Source: Clavaria fumosa (lineage: Eukaryota > Basidiomycota > Agaricomycetes > Agaricales > Clavariaceae). From it: a stretch of DNA of 64,000 bases. The DNA lies in the NCBI GenBank assembly GCA_951802425.1, contig OX637794.1:3286001-3350000 (forward strand). The letters run 5' to 3'. This document shows, piece by piece, positions 9,708 to 19,226 of this stretch (its first letter is position 1; every line of letters starts with the position of its first letter). Below the pieces are notes generated by a model that was not told the origin of the DNA, did no database searches, and saw nothing but the letters and a program-made list of their open reading frames with translations. The translations under genes were made by a program, and so were the position numbers.

Positions 9708-12700
9708 TCAATGTGAAGTATAGAAAAATGAAGGATATGATGGAGAAAAAATACTTAAATGGCGAGGCCGAAGGTTCCGGGTTGCTCCGGAGCGTTGCGG
9801 ACGAGTTTCTGCAGTGTCGTCGTCGGTGGTTTCATTATCGGATTCATCGGATAGGTCAGCCGCTTGGTTTTGCTCATCTTCTCTGTCGATAGAGTTGGGT
9901 GACGCCTCGTGTATTTGATAGGGAGAGATGTCCTCGTTTATCTCCGTCGTTTGGTCGATGATAGAAGTGACCGGAATCGATGTTTGCGACCTCGGATAGT
10001 AGGGAATGATGCGGAAAGCTGCGTAGTGGATTTTGGAAACGGCGCCGTCGAGTTCCGAGAGAATATAGGCGCCATATTGTGTTCGGCGAACGACGATCAT
10101 CGGTCCGAAGAATCGCGGTTTTGTTTTTCGATTTAATTCCATTTCAACGGCCGAATTGCGGATCAATACCAACGATCCGGGTTGGAAGTCGTAGTCGATA
10201 ATAGACTTCCGGTGTGCGTCGATGAACTGCTTGACGGATTGTTTGCGGGCAGCGAGCACTTTATCGGCGATTGTTGCTAGATCTTCTTCTCGTTTTTGCA
10301 GTTGGCGGGCACGAAGGGCTATCAGTTCCGGAGTGGTCATCGGGGCGTCGGCGGTCGGAATTAAATATGTTGCTTTGGATATGTCGAAGGGGAAAAGCGG
10401 TTCGACGCCATGTGCGATGTAAAATGGGGAGTGGCCGGTGGACCGTTGGATCGTGGTTCGTTCTGCCCAAATGACTGAGGGTAAAACGTCCGGCCATTTC
10501 GATTCGTCTCCATCTGCTGCTTTGATTAACGACTCACGGACCGATCGATGGGCACGTTCGATGACGCCGTTAGCGCGGGAGTTGTATCCGGATATACGGA
10601 TGTGATGGATTCCGTACCGTTTCTTAAGGAAATCGAGGGCTTTGATAAATGGGGCTCCGTTATCCGTGATAATCTCTTCTACTGCTCCCCATCGGCATAG
10701 TATATCTTCGAATATGAAGGTTCCGAGAAGTCGGGCGGTCTCGTTTCGTAGCGGTCTTGCTTCCGGATATGCGGATAACGAGCATCGGGCGTGGACGAGA
10801 AGTCGGAAACCGCGGGCTCTTGGTAGGAACATAGTATCAATGTGCGCTCGACGGAAAAGACCGGCCGGTGTAGCGACCGTCGGTGGAATGAAGATCTTCC
10901 GGATTTGCCGAGTTTGGCATTGGTGACAAGTTTTGACAAACCATTTTACGTCTTGATCCAGCACCGGCCACCAGAACCGATTTAGAATACGTGTCCGGAT
11001 AACGTAAACGCCTTTGTGGCCAAGTGAATCGTGTGCCTCTGTGATAATTGCGAGACGTTTGTGGTCCGGAGGTACTACTTGGTGGTATCCGTTAGGTCGG
11101 CGACGCCATAATTTGTCATCTAGGATGAAGAACTCGGATGCGGAGCGGACCAGTCGTCGGAACTGGTTTGCGTCAATGCCGGAGGGACGGATCGGGTTTC
11201 GAAGGAAAGATTCAATTTTGCGAATCTGTTCTTCTCTTTTGTTTGCTGCATCGGATCGGGGTATAAGGATGGCGGAAGATTCGTTCGGGGTCGGTGATTC
11301 CTCGGGTGGTACCGTCGAATTGAGTAGCGTCGATCCTGTGTAAACTTTGAAGCGAGTATGGGTGATGCCGGCGAGTCGTGTCTCGGATGTGTAGGAAGCG
11401 TCCGGTGCTCGATTCATGTGTTCCATGGCGAATACGTAGCTCCGATCGATCCATTCTTCGTGATCTTCAGACTCGGTATCTTCTTCACCATCTGCGGCAC
11501 GTCGGCGTGATAGTCCGTCGGCTCCGGTGTGCTTATCTGCGGGAATATGAACAAGATCGAAATCGAAGAGTAGTATACCGGCAATCCATCGATTCATGGC
11601 AGCGTTGGGTTGAATGTCCGGATTGTTTAGCATACCCTTAATGAACTTCGCGTCCATTTCGACAGTAAATTTCGGAAGGCCTATAAGGTAAATCCGGTAC
11701 GACCGAAGTGCGCGGAAGAGTCCGTATAATTCGATTTTTGCTTGTGAGTATCGGGCCTCGCGTTCGTTCCAGGTAATGGAGCCAAAGCGGGAGGGATATC
11801 GTATTCCATCTTCTCCAATTTGGAAGAGTGCGAAACCAACGGCGATATTTGATGAGTCGACGGCGAGGATTACGGGTTGTCCGGAGCGGTAGTCGATTGG
11901 TCGGATGGCGGATGAGTTCAGAATCGCGTGTTTGAGTCGGTCCATCGAGTTTTGTTCTTCTTTTTCGAATCTGAATGGCACGTCCTTGCGAGTTAGACTG
12001 ACAAGAGGTCGGGCAAGTACAGCGTAGTTTTTAATGAATATCCGGAGTAGTCCGCAAACCCCTAAAAATGATCGGACATCGGTCAGGGTTTTGCAAGGAG
12101 GCCAGTCCCGGATACGCTGAACGTTGGAGGCATCCGGAACTCGTCCTTCGTATGTGCACGTATGTCCGGTAACGACTGCTTCGGGAACGCAAATTGTCGT
12201 TTTCTTGCCGTTAAAGGTTCCTCCGACTTTCTTGATTCGTTGGAGCACCCGGTTGACGTTATTTAAATGCTCCCAAACAAATCGTCGTATTTGCGGATTC
12301 TCAGGGATCGTCTCGTAGGTGCCGTCCGGAAGCTCGTATCGGGTTTCCGGGCCCTTGATCGCTACATCGTCTACGAATGGGATGGTTACGTGCGGAATTT
12401 CATCTTGTAGAACATGCGTGACGTCTCCATGCATAATCTGCGTCGCGTTGGTGTATCCCATGGGGACGCAGGTGAGCCGTTTTGCTCCGAGAGGGGTTTG
12501 AAACGTGGTGAGGTCTCGGCTTCGTTCGTCCAGAGACCGCTGATCGAAGGAGACGAAAAGGTCGAGTGATCCGTAACATCCGCGTCCGGCGAATGATTCC
12601 GCAAAAACCTCCATTATCGGGGGGACCGCGGAATCGCCGATAGTGATTTTGTTAAGCGGCTGGAGGTTGTGCACGAGTCGGAGAGACTTTCCGTCTTTCT

Positions 12701-13493
12701 TTAACACGCAAAACCACTGGGACCGATAAGAAGAGTTGGATTCTTCATATACGCCGGCTGCGATCTTTTCCCGGATTACTTTGAGAACTTCGTCGTAAAT
12801 ACCGGGGGGAATCGGTATATTTTTGAAGATCCAAGGGATATGTTCGACTGTCGGGATAATAATCGGATCGAAGTATTTTGCGTCGAATCGTCCTTTTTCG
12901 GTCTCTTTCCAAGCGAAGGCGTCTTCCTGGGCTTTAATAAGATGGTGAACGAGTTTTTCTTCCTCCGGCCATAAGAATCCGGTGGGGTTGGCGTTGTGCG
13001 TGTCTTTCCGGTTTTGAGTGTATCGAAGACCGGGGGTGAAATCGGGGGGATGGGTCGGAAGAGTTGGCATATCGGCTAGGGGGTCCGGGTGTCGGCGTCG
13101 GACAATCCGGAATTCTTTGGGTACTGTCGCTTTGATCGGATTGACGCGATTCGCGACTTTCTTATATTTCTTTCCCAAGTAAACTGGAAGAACGGCGTCC
13201 GTAGACAGGGAATTTATTTCGGGGGTTTTGTTGTACAAGGGGGTTCCAACATTTGGACGCGACGGTTCACGTCCGATAGCGACTGGGGAATCAGCGGAAT
13301 CGAGAGAAACGTCCGAGATACTGATACAGGGGAAGGGGTCGAGAGAGACTGGGTTTATAAGGGAAAACGATAAGGGAACGTGAACGGAAGTAGGAAAAAT
13401 GGCTGGAGTCTCGTATCTGGGTATAGCTTCCGTGTCCGCATTGATCGGAGGTAAGTCCGTTGGTTTGCGGACATTCGAGGCTCCAGCTCTCAA
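9708..13493 (-). CDS. pol: Pol of element E: RT, RNase H, integrase
   Basis: 1,261 codons open in the -1 frame of gag, entered through GGATTTT at 13493-13499 (TTG 13493 is only the first codon of the open frame). The RT catalytic box is FVDD (around residue 376) instead of YxDD. RNase H follows with VDSSNIAVGFAL (about 545). The integrase zinc finger is HDSLGHKG to CHQCQ (about 830-862), and the DDE core has DTM, TDNGAPF and ERAHR (about 886, 943, 978). There is no chromodomain; the tail is acidic and ends in a basic segment. The protease lies in Gag. It is complete and uninterrupted, so RT and integration are likely functional. Confidence 0.92.
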   Translation of the reverse strand: MRAGASNVRKPTDLPPINADTEAIPRYETPAIFPTSVHVPLSFSLINPVSLDPFPCISISDVSLDSADSPVAIGREPSRPNVGTPLYNKTPEINSLSTDAVLPVYLGKKYKKVANRVNPIKATVPKEFRIVRRRHPDPLADMPTLPTHPPDFTPGLRYTQNRKDTHNANPTGFLWPEEEKLVHHLIKAQEDAFAWKETEKGRFDAKYFDPIIIPTVEHIPWIFKNIPIPPGIYDEVLKVIREKIAAGVYEESNSSYRSQWFCVLKKDGKSLRLVHNLQPLNKITIGDSAVPPIMEVFAESFAGRGCYGSLDLFVSFDQRSLDERSRDLTTFQTPLGAKRLTCVPMGYTNATQIMHGDVTHVLQDEIPHVTIPFVDDVAIKGPETRYELPDGTYETIPENPQIRRFVWEHLNNVNRVLQRIKKVGGTFNGKKTTICVPEAVVTGHTCTYEGRVPDASNVQRIRDWPPCKTLTDVRSFLGVCGLLRIFIKNYAVLARPLVSLTRKDVPFRFEKEEQNSMDRLKHAILNSSAIRPIDYRSGQPVILAVDSSNIAVGFALFQIGEDGIRYPSRFGSITWNEREARYSQAKIELYGLFRALRSYRIYLIGLPKFTVEMDAKFIKGMLNNPDIQPNAAMNRWIAGILLFDFDLVHIPADKHTGADGLSRRRAADGEEDTESEDHEEWIDRSYVFAMEHMNRAPDASYTSETRLAGITHTRFKVYTGSTLLNSTVPPEESPTPNESSAILIPRSDAANKREEQIRKIESFLRNPIRPSGIDANQFRRLVRSASEFFILDDKLWRRRPNGYHQVVPPDHKRLAIITEAHDSLGHKGVYVIRTRILNRFWWPVLDQDVKWFVKTCHQCQTRQIRKIFIPPTVATPAGLFRRAHIDTMFLPRARGFRLLVHARCSLSAYPEARPLRNETARLLGTFIFEDILCRWGAVEEIITDNGAPFIKALDFLKKRYGIHHIRISGYNSRANGVIERAHRSVRESLIKAADGDESKWPDVLPSVIWAERTTIQRSTGHSPFYIAHGVEPLFPFDISKATYLIPTADAPMTTPELIALRARQLQKREEDLATIADKVLAARKQSVKQFIDAHRKSIIDYDFQPGSLVLIRNSAVEMELNRKTKPRFFGPMIVVRRTQYGAYILSELDGAVSKIHYAAFRIIPYYPRSQTSIPVTSIIDQTTEINEDISPYQIHEASPNSIDREDEQNQAADLSDESDNETTDDDTAETRPQRSGATRNLRPRHLSIFSPSYPSFFYTSH

Positions 13494-15487
13494 AAATCCG
13501 GATGCGGTTTCTTGTTCTTCAAGGATTTGCGGATCGGGATTCGCTCCTTCGTTGGCACTATGATTCTTTCTCCGGTGTTTGGATCGTTGAGAATAAGGTC
13601 CTGGGCCCCGTGGGGATGGTCAATCGTTTGGGAACCGGTTAACATGAAAAACGGTCGTCCGACAAGAACCTCGCAGGGCAACGTGTCTGCTACTTGCATT
13701 TGAACATGGAATGTGCACGGACCGATCTGTAGGGGGAAATTCTTGATGAGTCCGAGGGTCGGAGCGATGGTGCCATGAGAGGATTCCATGTGAATAACGT
13801 TCTCGGAGTGTAGTGGGTTGCCGAGTTTCTCCCAAACGTCTCTTCGCATTGCCACGATTGAGCTGCCTTGGTCGAGCAGGCACTCCGCGGCGATCCGGTT
13901 GTCCAATATCCCTTCTACGATGCGGAGCGGAGCAGCGTCGACGGCGACAACAAGATCGGAGGTGTCCGGGACCGTAATGTTTGTATAGAGCGTATCCTGT
14001 ACGACGGACGCGGTGACCGGAACGCGACGAGCGGTAACCACATCCTTCATCTTTTTGCGGATGTCTCCGGAAATGGCGAGTAGTTCGCGAGGTGTGACGC
14101 GGACTGGCATGTCGAGTGCGCGATCGAATACTTGTTGAACGGTTACCGGATTTTCGATCGGAGCTTGGTAATGGTACTGGACGTCGGGTCGTTCGATTTT
14201 CTCCGGCTTTGATGGACGAGTGACCTGGGGCGGCGTAATAACAACGGCGGGTGGGGGCGGTAACCTAGATGGCTGAGGATCGGTATTCCTGGGTGTGGGT
14301 GCTTTCCTTTTGCCCTTGTCTACTTTCTTCGCGACATCGTTTGCAAAGGTGCGGACCATGTTTTCCAACACGGTATTCTCGTCATCTTCCTCGTCCGAAT
14401 CGTCTTCCATGTCCGGGGGGTGAGCGGATTGTCCGATCGGCTGTGCTTCAAATACCGCGGTTGTCGCCGGTTGTGTGTTCTGGGATTGGTATGTAGCGTA
14501 GTACTTGTCGAAGCGCTCGGATAGGTTGTTCCCTGAGATAGTGCCTGGCAAATATCGTCCGGAGGGGAGACAAATCCTGCCTTCTGTGTTCCGTATACAT
14601 TTGCCGGACTTAATGTATTCGAGGGCCTTCGGACAGGCACTAACAAAATGACCTATTTCCGAACAGAAATTACACGTCCGGCCTGCGGGAGAGTTTGTTG
14701 TCCGGGGAGCGGAGTGTCTTGCCGGTTTGAGAGATTGGGCTGTCAAAATCGATTCCAGGTGAGCCATTGTGGAAGCGAATGTTGCCCATGCTGCGGACAT
14801 ATCAAATTCTTCCTTCTTGACTACCGGTTTCGTTTCTCTCCCGGGGGCTGAAGATGCGAGACGGACGGGTCCGGAAAGTTGATCGGTTGTCGCAGAGTGG
14901 GGGGACGTCGAGGAGAGAAGAAATTCAGCTGCACCATGTACTTCATTCATGGGGTAAGGATCCTCCGGATGGTGGTTTGGTAGTATGATAGCGAGTCGGC
15001 TTTCGATCCGACGCCTTGTATGATCCCCAAATCCGAGGATGTAAAGTCGGTTCCTGTCATTTGTGGACATACGCTGTGATGTGATCAAGTGCGAGGTGAT
15101 CCGGAGAAAGTCCCGATAGTATTCTCCGTGTTCTGCGCGCGTGTAAACTCCCTTTTGGGCCGAGTCCGATATGAAACGGTCCAGGTCGGCGACGGAAAAT
15201 AAGCGACCTCCATCAGATCCTGGATAAAGTCGTCGGACGGCCGCTTTGAAGGTATCCCACGTCCATACCGGGTCCGGGTCAGGTGAAAGAGTCTCCCAGA
15301 GGAGACACGTATCGGTGTCGAGATAGTGCTTGGCGTACCGAATTAAATCGGGTTCTGGAACGTCCGGGTTGACGCCGGTGAGCACGATGTCGATGTCCTC
15401 GAAGTACCGGTTGAGGTGTGTCGGTACTCCGTCAAAGGCAGGGGCCCCGTGGGCGCCACGGAGCGGATATCTCGGTTGGTTGGCCAT
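13490..15487 (-). CDS. gag: Gag with C-terminal protease of element E
   Basis: 665 residues from ATG 15487 (MANQPRYPLRG). The N-terminal 200 residues form a Gag-like helical domain. One CCHC knuckle (CNFCSEIGHFVSAC, about residue 270) is followed by a long disordered, acidic then Pro-rich linker. A retropepsin-like domain ends the protein, with active site LLDQGSS (about residue 539), where Gln replaces the usual Thr/Ser after Asp. Placing protease in the Gag frame is unusual against the neighbouring elements, where protease is in pol. The frame ends at TGA 13490-13492, overlapping the start of pol. Confidence 0.9.
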   Translation of the reverse strand: MANQPRYPLRGAHGAPAFDGVPTHLNRYFEDIDIVLTGVNPDVPEPDLIRYAKHYLDTDTCLLWETLSPDPDPVWTWDTFKAAVRRLYPGSDGGRLFSVADLDRFISDSAQKGVYTRAEHGEYYRDFLRITSHLITSQRMSTNDRNRLYILGFGDHTRRRIESRLAIILPNHHPEDPYPMNEVHGAAEFLLSSTSPHSATTDQLSGPVRLASSAPGRETKPVVKKEEFDMSAAWATFASTMAHLESILTAQSLKPARHSAPRTTNSPAGRTCNFCSEIGHFVSACPKALEYIKSGKCIRNTEGRICLPSGRYLPGTISGNNLSERFDKYYATYQSQNTQPATTAVFEAQPIGQSAHPPDMEDDSDEEDDENTVLENMVRTFANDVAKKVDKGKRKAPTPRNTDPQPSRLPPPPAVVITPPQVTRPSKPEKIERPDVQYHYQAPIENPVTVQQVFDRALDMPVRVTPRELLAISGDIRKKMKDVVTARRVPVTASVVQDTLYTNITVPDTSDLVVAVDAAPLRIVEGILDNRIAAECLLDQGSSIVAMRRDVWEKLGNPLHSENVIHMESSHGTIAPTLGLIKNFPLQIGPCTFHVQMQVADTLPCEVLVGRPFFMLTGSQTIDHPHGAQDLILNDPNTGERIIVPTKERIPIRKSLKNKKPHPDF
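13493..13499 (-). promoter_or_regulatory. Candidate -1 frameshift site G_GAT_TTT (E gag-pol)
   Basis: Gag ends CCG GAT TTT TGA, and pol continues one base back as GGA TTT TTG AGA. The heptamer lies directly at the stop codon, in the correct phase for -1 slippage. Confidence 0.5.
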
Positions 15488-15876
15488 TTGTATTGGTGCG
15501 TGGGGCGGTGAGTGAACTTCGTCTGGTGAATTCTGAGGTGTTTCGGGCGGGAAATGAAGGATGTCTGGTTCAAGGGGAAGTGGTGTAAGCGGTGAGTGTG
15601 GTTGTTCGAAGGTCTGTGGTAGTGAGGGATCCGGAGTGGTGAAACTCGTGTGGGAGTAGACAATGGATGAGATACTGGGAATGTCCGATGGAAGAAGGTG
15701 GGAAGTTTCAATTACTTCTCCGGGGGGTTCGGAGGGCGGTGGTTCTGTGATCGGATTCGGGTTTCGACTTCTCAGGCGTTCGGAGCGTCGAGGCTGAGGA
15801 GCGGATGAGCCTCTGGGAATCCTTGAGGGTGGTAGTGAAGACGTCTTGTTGAACCCCTCGCGGTGGGCTCCAGAAT
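15488..15876 (-). other. Leader of element E with tRNA-type PBS
   Basis: 389 bp between the 5' LTR and gag ATG. In sense orientation the first bases after the LTR are ATTC followed by TGGAGCCCACCGCGAGG. TGG plus G/C-rich sequence fits the complement of a tRNA 3' end (..GGGCTCCA). No complement of this site was found in the E LTR, unlike the other elements here. The exact tRNA was not identified. Confidence 0.5.
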
Positions 15877-16794
15877 TGTAGTGGGTATTACGGTTCTTGC
15901 TGCAACTGCTTGATTACAGTCAAGTCCTTCAGGGGTTCCTGTAAGGCGTTAGAGATTCACCAAACACCCTTGAGGATGTGGAGTATGAATTCAAAATATG
16001 TGAGAAATAGAAATATACGGTGTCCGGGATATTCTGCTATGTGTCCGATAAAATCCGATAAGGATGGTGCGATAAGACGAAGGGCCGGCAACGACGGAGG
16101 CCAGCGGATCGAAGGTTGCGACGACGGGTGAGCTTAGGTGAGGTTTCTAACAGAGAGAAGGGGTTCAGAAAGCTGTATTTCAGAGAGGTCCGGAGTGTAC
16201 TTAAGTACAGTTCTGTAAGTACAGCAAATTGGAATGTACGGAAATGTCCGGAAAACACATGGAACAGCGCCATGTCGCGTGAAGGGTTACATGAAGGAGT
16301 TATATCACAAGGGAAATGAGTAGCTCGGAGGAATGAAATGTCCGATAACTAGCAAATGTCCGGACCGCTCATAAACTGAAGGAAAGTGGGGCTGGTACAG
16401 CAAAGGGGTACTAAGAACAATGGACAAGGTACTGCAAAGGGTTTGAAACGTTTAAACGATTGAATGGTTGAAAGGGATCATAATATGAAATTTACAGCAT
16501 GGTATATGAAATAAAGGAATGGGAATGGAATAGTGTGTATGTCGAGCGCTGACCGTGCTGGAGAGGTGAAATAGAGAGGCGTGGGCGGTGTGTGAGAGCG
16601 GTGGGCTGTGATCGTCACGGGGGATTGAAGACCGAAGTGTCCGACATCGGACATGTATCGGATACTATCGGTGGTTATCGGACGGTGTCGGATCGTTATC
16701 GGTTCGTATCGCACGTAATTTCTTTGGATCGCAAAACATCCGGATAGTCGGTATCTGTCATGTTTCCGTGTTTAGATCGCATATGGTCCTTACA
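15877..16794 (-). repeat. 5' LTR of element E
   Basis: 918 bp, identical on inspection to 6905-7822. It is followed on the right by the target duplication CCGC and then by the rest of the A1 integrase gene. Confidence 0.92.
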
Positions 16795-17730
16795 CCGCGA
16801 CCATGGAGTCCCGCAGAAAGTTGTGAGTGACCGGGGAACCCAATTTGTGTCCAGATTCATGAGGGAGTTCTATGGGATGATTGGAGTTAAGGTGAACCCG
16901 AGCACTGCCTTCCACCCACAAACAGATGGACAGACAGAGCGGGTCAATCAGGAGGTTGAAGTGTATCTCTGGGCCTATGTTGACCATCTGCAGGATGATT
17001 GGGCAGAGTGGCTATCCACAGCCGAATTCGCGCTCAATAACCGTGAGCACTCAGCCACTGGATTCACACCTTTCTATCTGGAGTATGGCTGGCACCCTTG
17101 GAATGCCCTTGGAATGGTGGTATCCAGCTGCCCTCTGAAGTGAACCCTGCAGCAGACAAGTGGATGGCCAAGCTCACGGAATCCCGAAGAGCAGCCAGGG
17201 ATGCAATGGGGAAGGCGGCAGATGCGATGAAGGCTAGCTATGATAAAGGAAAGCGCCTGAGTCATGAATATTCAAAGGGGGACTTAGTCTGGCTGGATAC
17301 CCGGAACCTGAAAATGGATCGACCATCCAAGAAGCTTGACAACAAGTGGGCTGGACCCTTCACTATCGAAGAGAAGGTTGGACCAGCAGCATACCGACTC
17401 AAGCTCCCCCGAGCATGGCGCATTCACCGGGTTTTCAATGAGTTGCTACTCACCCCGTATATTGCTCCCTCTTTCCCTTCCCAGAACTTGCCTCCACCCC
17501 CACCCCCCACGATTGACGACGACCACTTGGAGTATGAGGTGGAGGAAATTCTTGATGTCAAGAAGGTTGGACAGGGAGTGAAGTATTTGGTGAAGTGGTT
17601 AGGATACCCTGCAGAGGAGAACACCTGGGAACCTCGTCGCAACCTCACTAACGTTGCACTGTTGCTCCGGGACTTCTTCCAGCAATACCCTGACAAGGCG
17701 AAGTTGGCAGGTCGAGACGCCCAGCCTTAA
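16795..17730 (+). pseudogene. pol: A1 pol, 3' part: integrase core, C-terminus and chromodomain
   Basis: Continues the frame broken at 6904. It carries the second and third catalytic residues of integrase (SDRGTQF near 16826 and TERVNQEVE near 16935), then the C-terminal domain. A tandem repeat of CCCTTGGAATG near 17095-17117 (single copy in A2 and A3) adds 11 bp and shifts the frame; the remaining frame runs to TAA 17730. The C-terminal chromodomain reads EYEVEEILDVKK to EENTWEPRRNL. Chromodomains of this type direct integration to heterochromatin. Confidence 0.88.
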
Positions 17731-17741
17731 GAGGGGGGTGA

Positions 17742-18045
17742 TGTCAGGATCGCTTACATAAGCAGGTTGGAAAGGCCAAGAAAGGATCGCAAAAGAGTTG
17801 CGGGAAGTTTGCAGACGAGTCACGTGACCCGAACGGGTGGTGGATCACATAATGGGCGAATCACATGACCCGGGCCTGGACGCATCACGTGACGCACGGG
17901 TCCGAGCGTGGGAACGCCAGCAACTCCCGAACCGTTCGCTATATATACCACGTCGTTTTCTTACTTGTACCCTTTTCCCCTTATGTTAGTATCGTCATCA
18001 TCGACCTTACGTTAAGTTGTGTGAACCGTGAGACTAAGTCTGACA
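17742..18045 (+). repeat. 3' LTR of A1
   Basis: 304 bp, TGTCAGGATC to GTCTGACA, preceded by the polypurine tract GAGGGGGG. Immediately after it comes ATCGTGTAGTGTACAGG, which is leader sequence of a family-A element and not flanking host DNA. The PBS and about 270 bp of leader are missing at this join. Confidence 0.88.
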
Positions 18046-18154
18046 ATCGTGTAGTGTACAGGGCAAGGAAAGGCCCTCTACATAGTCTTTCTGTAGTTTC
18101 CTGGTCCAGTGGACAGGGCCCTTGCTCTGTGACCATTGTCAGAAGGGTGCATGG

Positions 18155-18999
18155 TGTTAAGATCTGATTCTTTGCTTCAAAGAGGGGTAGGAGGGGTAGT
18201 GTAGAGGAGACCAAAAAGGGCAAAGGCAAAGCTGGAGCAGAGCGGAGTCCATTCGGAGTCCGGATTGGAGTTGCGTGAGGACTTCTCCTCTACACCAAGG
18301 GAGAGAACTGGAAGGAGGTCAAAGGGGGTGGGACTATGGCCTCAACTTATGGGTTGTGCCACCACGTGTATACATGTCCCAATTTAACCTTGCTGGTACT
18401 TTGCTTTCCAGGACAAGGAAGGATGAAGTCCGAAGGAAAATCGCCTGGAGTCCATCGGAGTCCACCGGAGTTTTGCGGAACTCATCGGGACTGTCGAGAA
18501 CAGTGAGGACAAAGTCCTTTAATGCACAGACCAAGTGACAAGGACCAGAAATAACATTAATATTCGAACTGAGGATCATGGAGATACATGGGGGTTTATA
18601 TGCTACTAGGGTAGGGCATAGGGCAGACTGTGAAACATGAATATATCAAATGTACATAGTAATTTCACCTGAGGAGTGGGAAGGCATAGGTGATACATGT
18701 AAGACAAAGAATAAGTTCCCATGGGCAGTGGGCATCGTCCCAATGGTTGCTAACCATGGACTAGCACCAGGGAACATACTAGAAACAAAGTCCATATGGT
18801 CCGAAAGACCGATATCGAAGTCTGACGAAAGTCTGGACCGGAGTTTCAGACCCCGGAGCGGAGTCGGAGCAGAGGTGCCGGAGTTGGAGCGAAGATGTGT
18901 CGGAGATGCATCAGAGGTATTTCGGAGGCACTAGGAAGTGTATCGGAGGTATTTCAAAGTGATTAAGGGTGTTCTGGGTGACTGGATAGGACCGTGACA
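18155..18999 (-). repeat. Left (3') LTR of C
   Basis: 845 bp, plus strand TGTTAAGATC to CCGTGACA, and close to its partner at 38192. In minus orientation a TATA-like GCATATAAAC (near 18595-18604) is followed about 30 bp later by AGTTCGAATAT (near 18560-18570). That word matches the PBS at the other end with one mismatch. Short ORFs occur in both LTR copies and are not genes. Confidence 0.88.
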
Positions 19000-19226
19000 G
19001 TATCCCCCTCTTAGGGTCGAGCCCTCGAGACCCTTAAGTGACTGTATTTCACTGTGTGGGTTGGAGAGAGTTGGAGCTGGAGATGAGGTCGGAGAGGGTG
19101 GAACTCGAGCTGGAGTTGGAGCTGGAGGTCTGGAGCAGGTCGGAGATGGTGCAGAGGGTGTCAGAGATGTGAAGCGGAGGTGTGGAGCTGAGAGCATCGG
19201 AGTTTTGGGGGTTCAGAGTTTTGGAG
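19000..19226 (-). other. C internal region, left piece
   Basis: 227 bp of GA-rich DNA (GGAGTTGGAGCTGGAG type). Next to the LTR is TATCCCCCTCTTAGGG and an imperfect hairpin AGGGTC/GACCCT. The same arrangement sits at the polypurine side of B. The last five bases TGGAG are the B1 target duplication. Confidence 0.6.

Larger units (their letters stand above)
6905..16794 (-). mobile_element. Ty3/Gypsy element E with antisense Zn2Cys6 gene, intact
   Basis: 9,890 bp on the minus strand between two 918-bp LTRs that look identical. It is flanked by a 4-bp target duplication CCGC (6901-6904 and 16795-16798). Sense order is LTR, tRNA-type PBS, gag with protease, pol without chromodomain, 31-A tract, then a convergent gene on the plus strand, LTR. 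All three coding units are open. Identical LTRs mean a very recent insertion, so E is the best candidate in the window for an active element. Confidence 0.92.
2246..18045 (+). mobile_element. Ty3/Gypsy chromovirus A1, interrupted by element E
   Basis: Order is LTR, self-complementary PBS, gag, protease-RT-RNaseH-integrase-chromodomain, polypurine tract GAGGGGGG, LTR. The chromodomain near 17520-17690 places it in the chromoviruses. Without E the element is about 5.9 kb. No target duplication is visible: ATATG flanks the left end but family-A leader sequence follows the right end, so one boundary has been rearranged. It is defective through a CGA-to-TGA nonsense change at 5138-5140, the E insertion in integrase and an 11-bp duplication near 17095-17117. 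Confidence 0.9.

Noticed and set aside
15841..15872. The sequence beside the E 5' LTR as a real tRNA gene 3' half
   Set aside because: Only a TGG-type PBS match is supported; T-arm spacing does not fit a tRNA.
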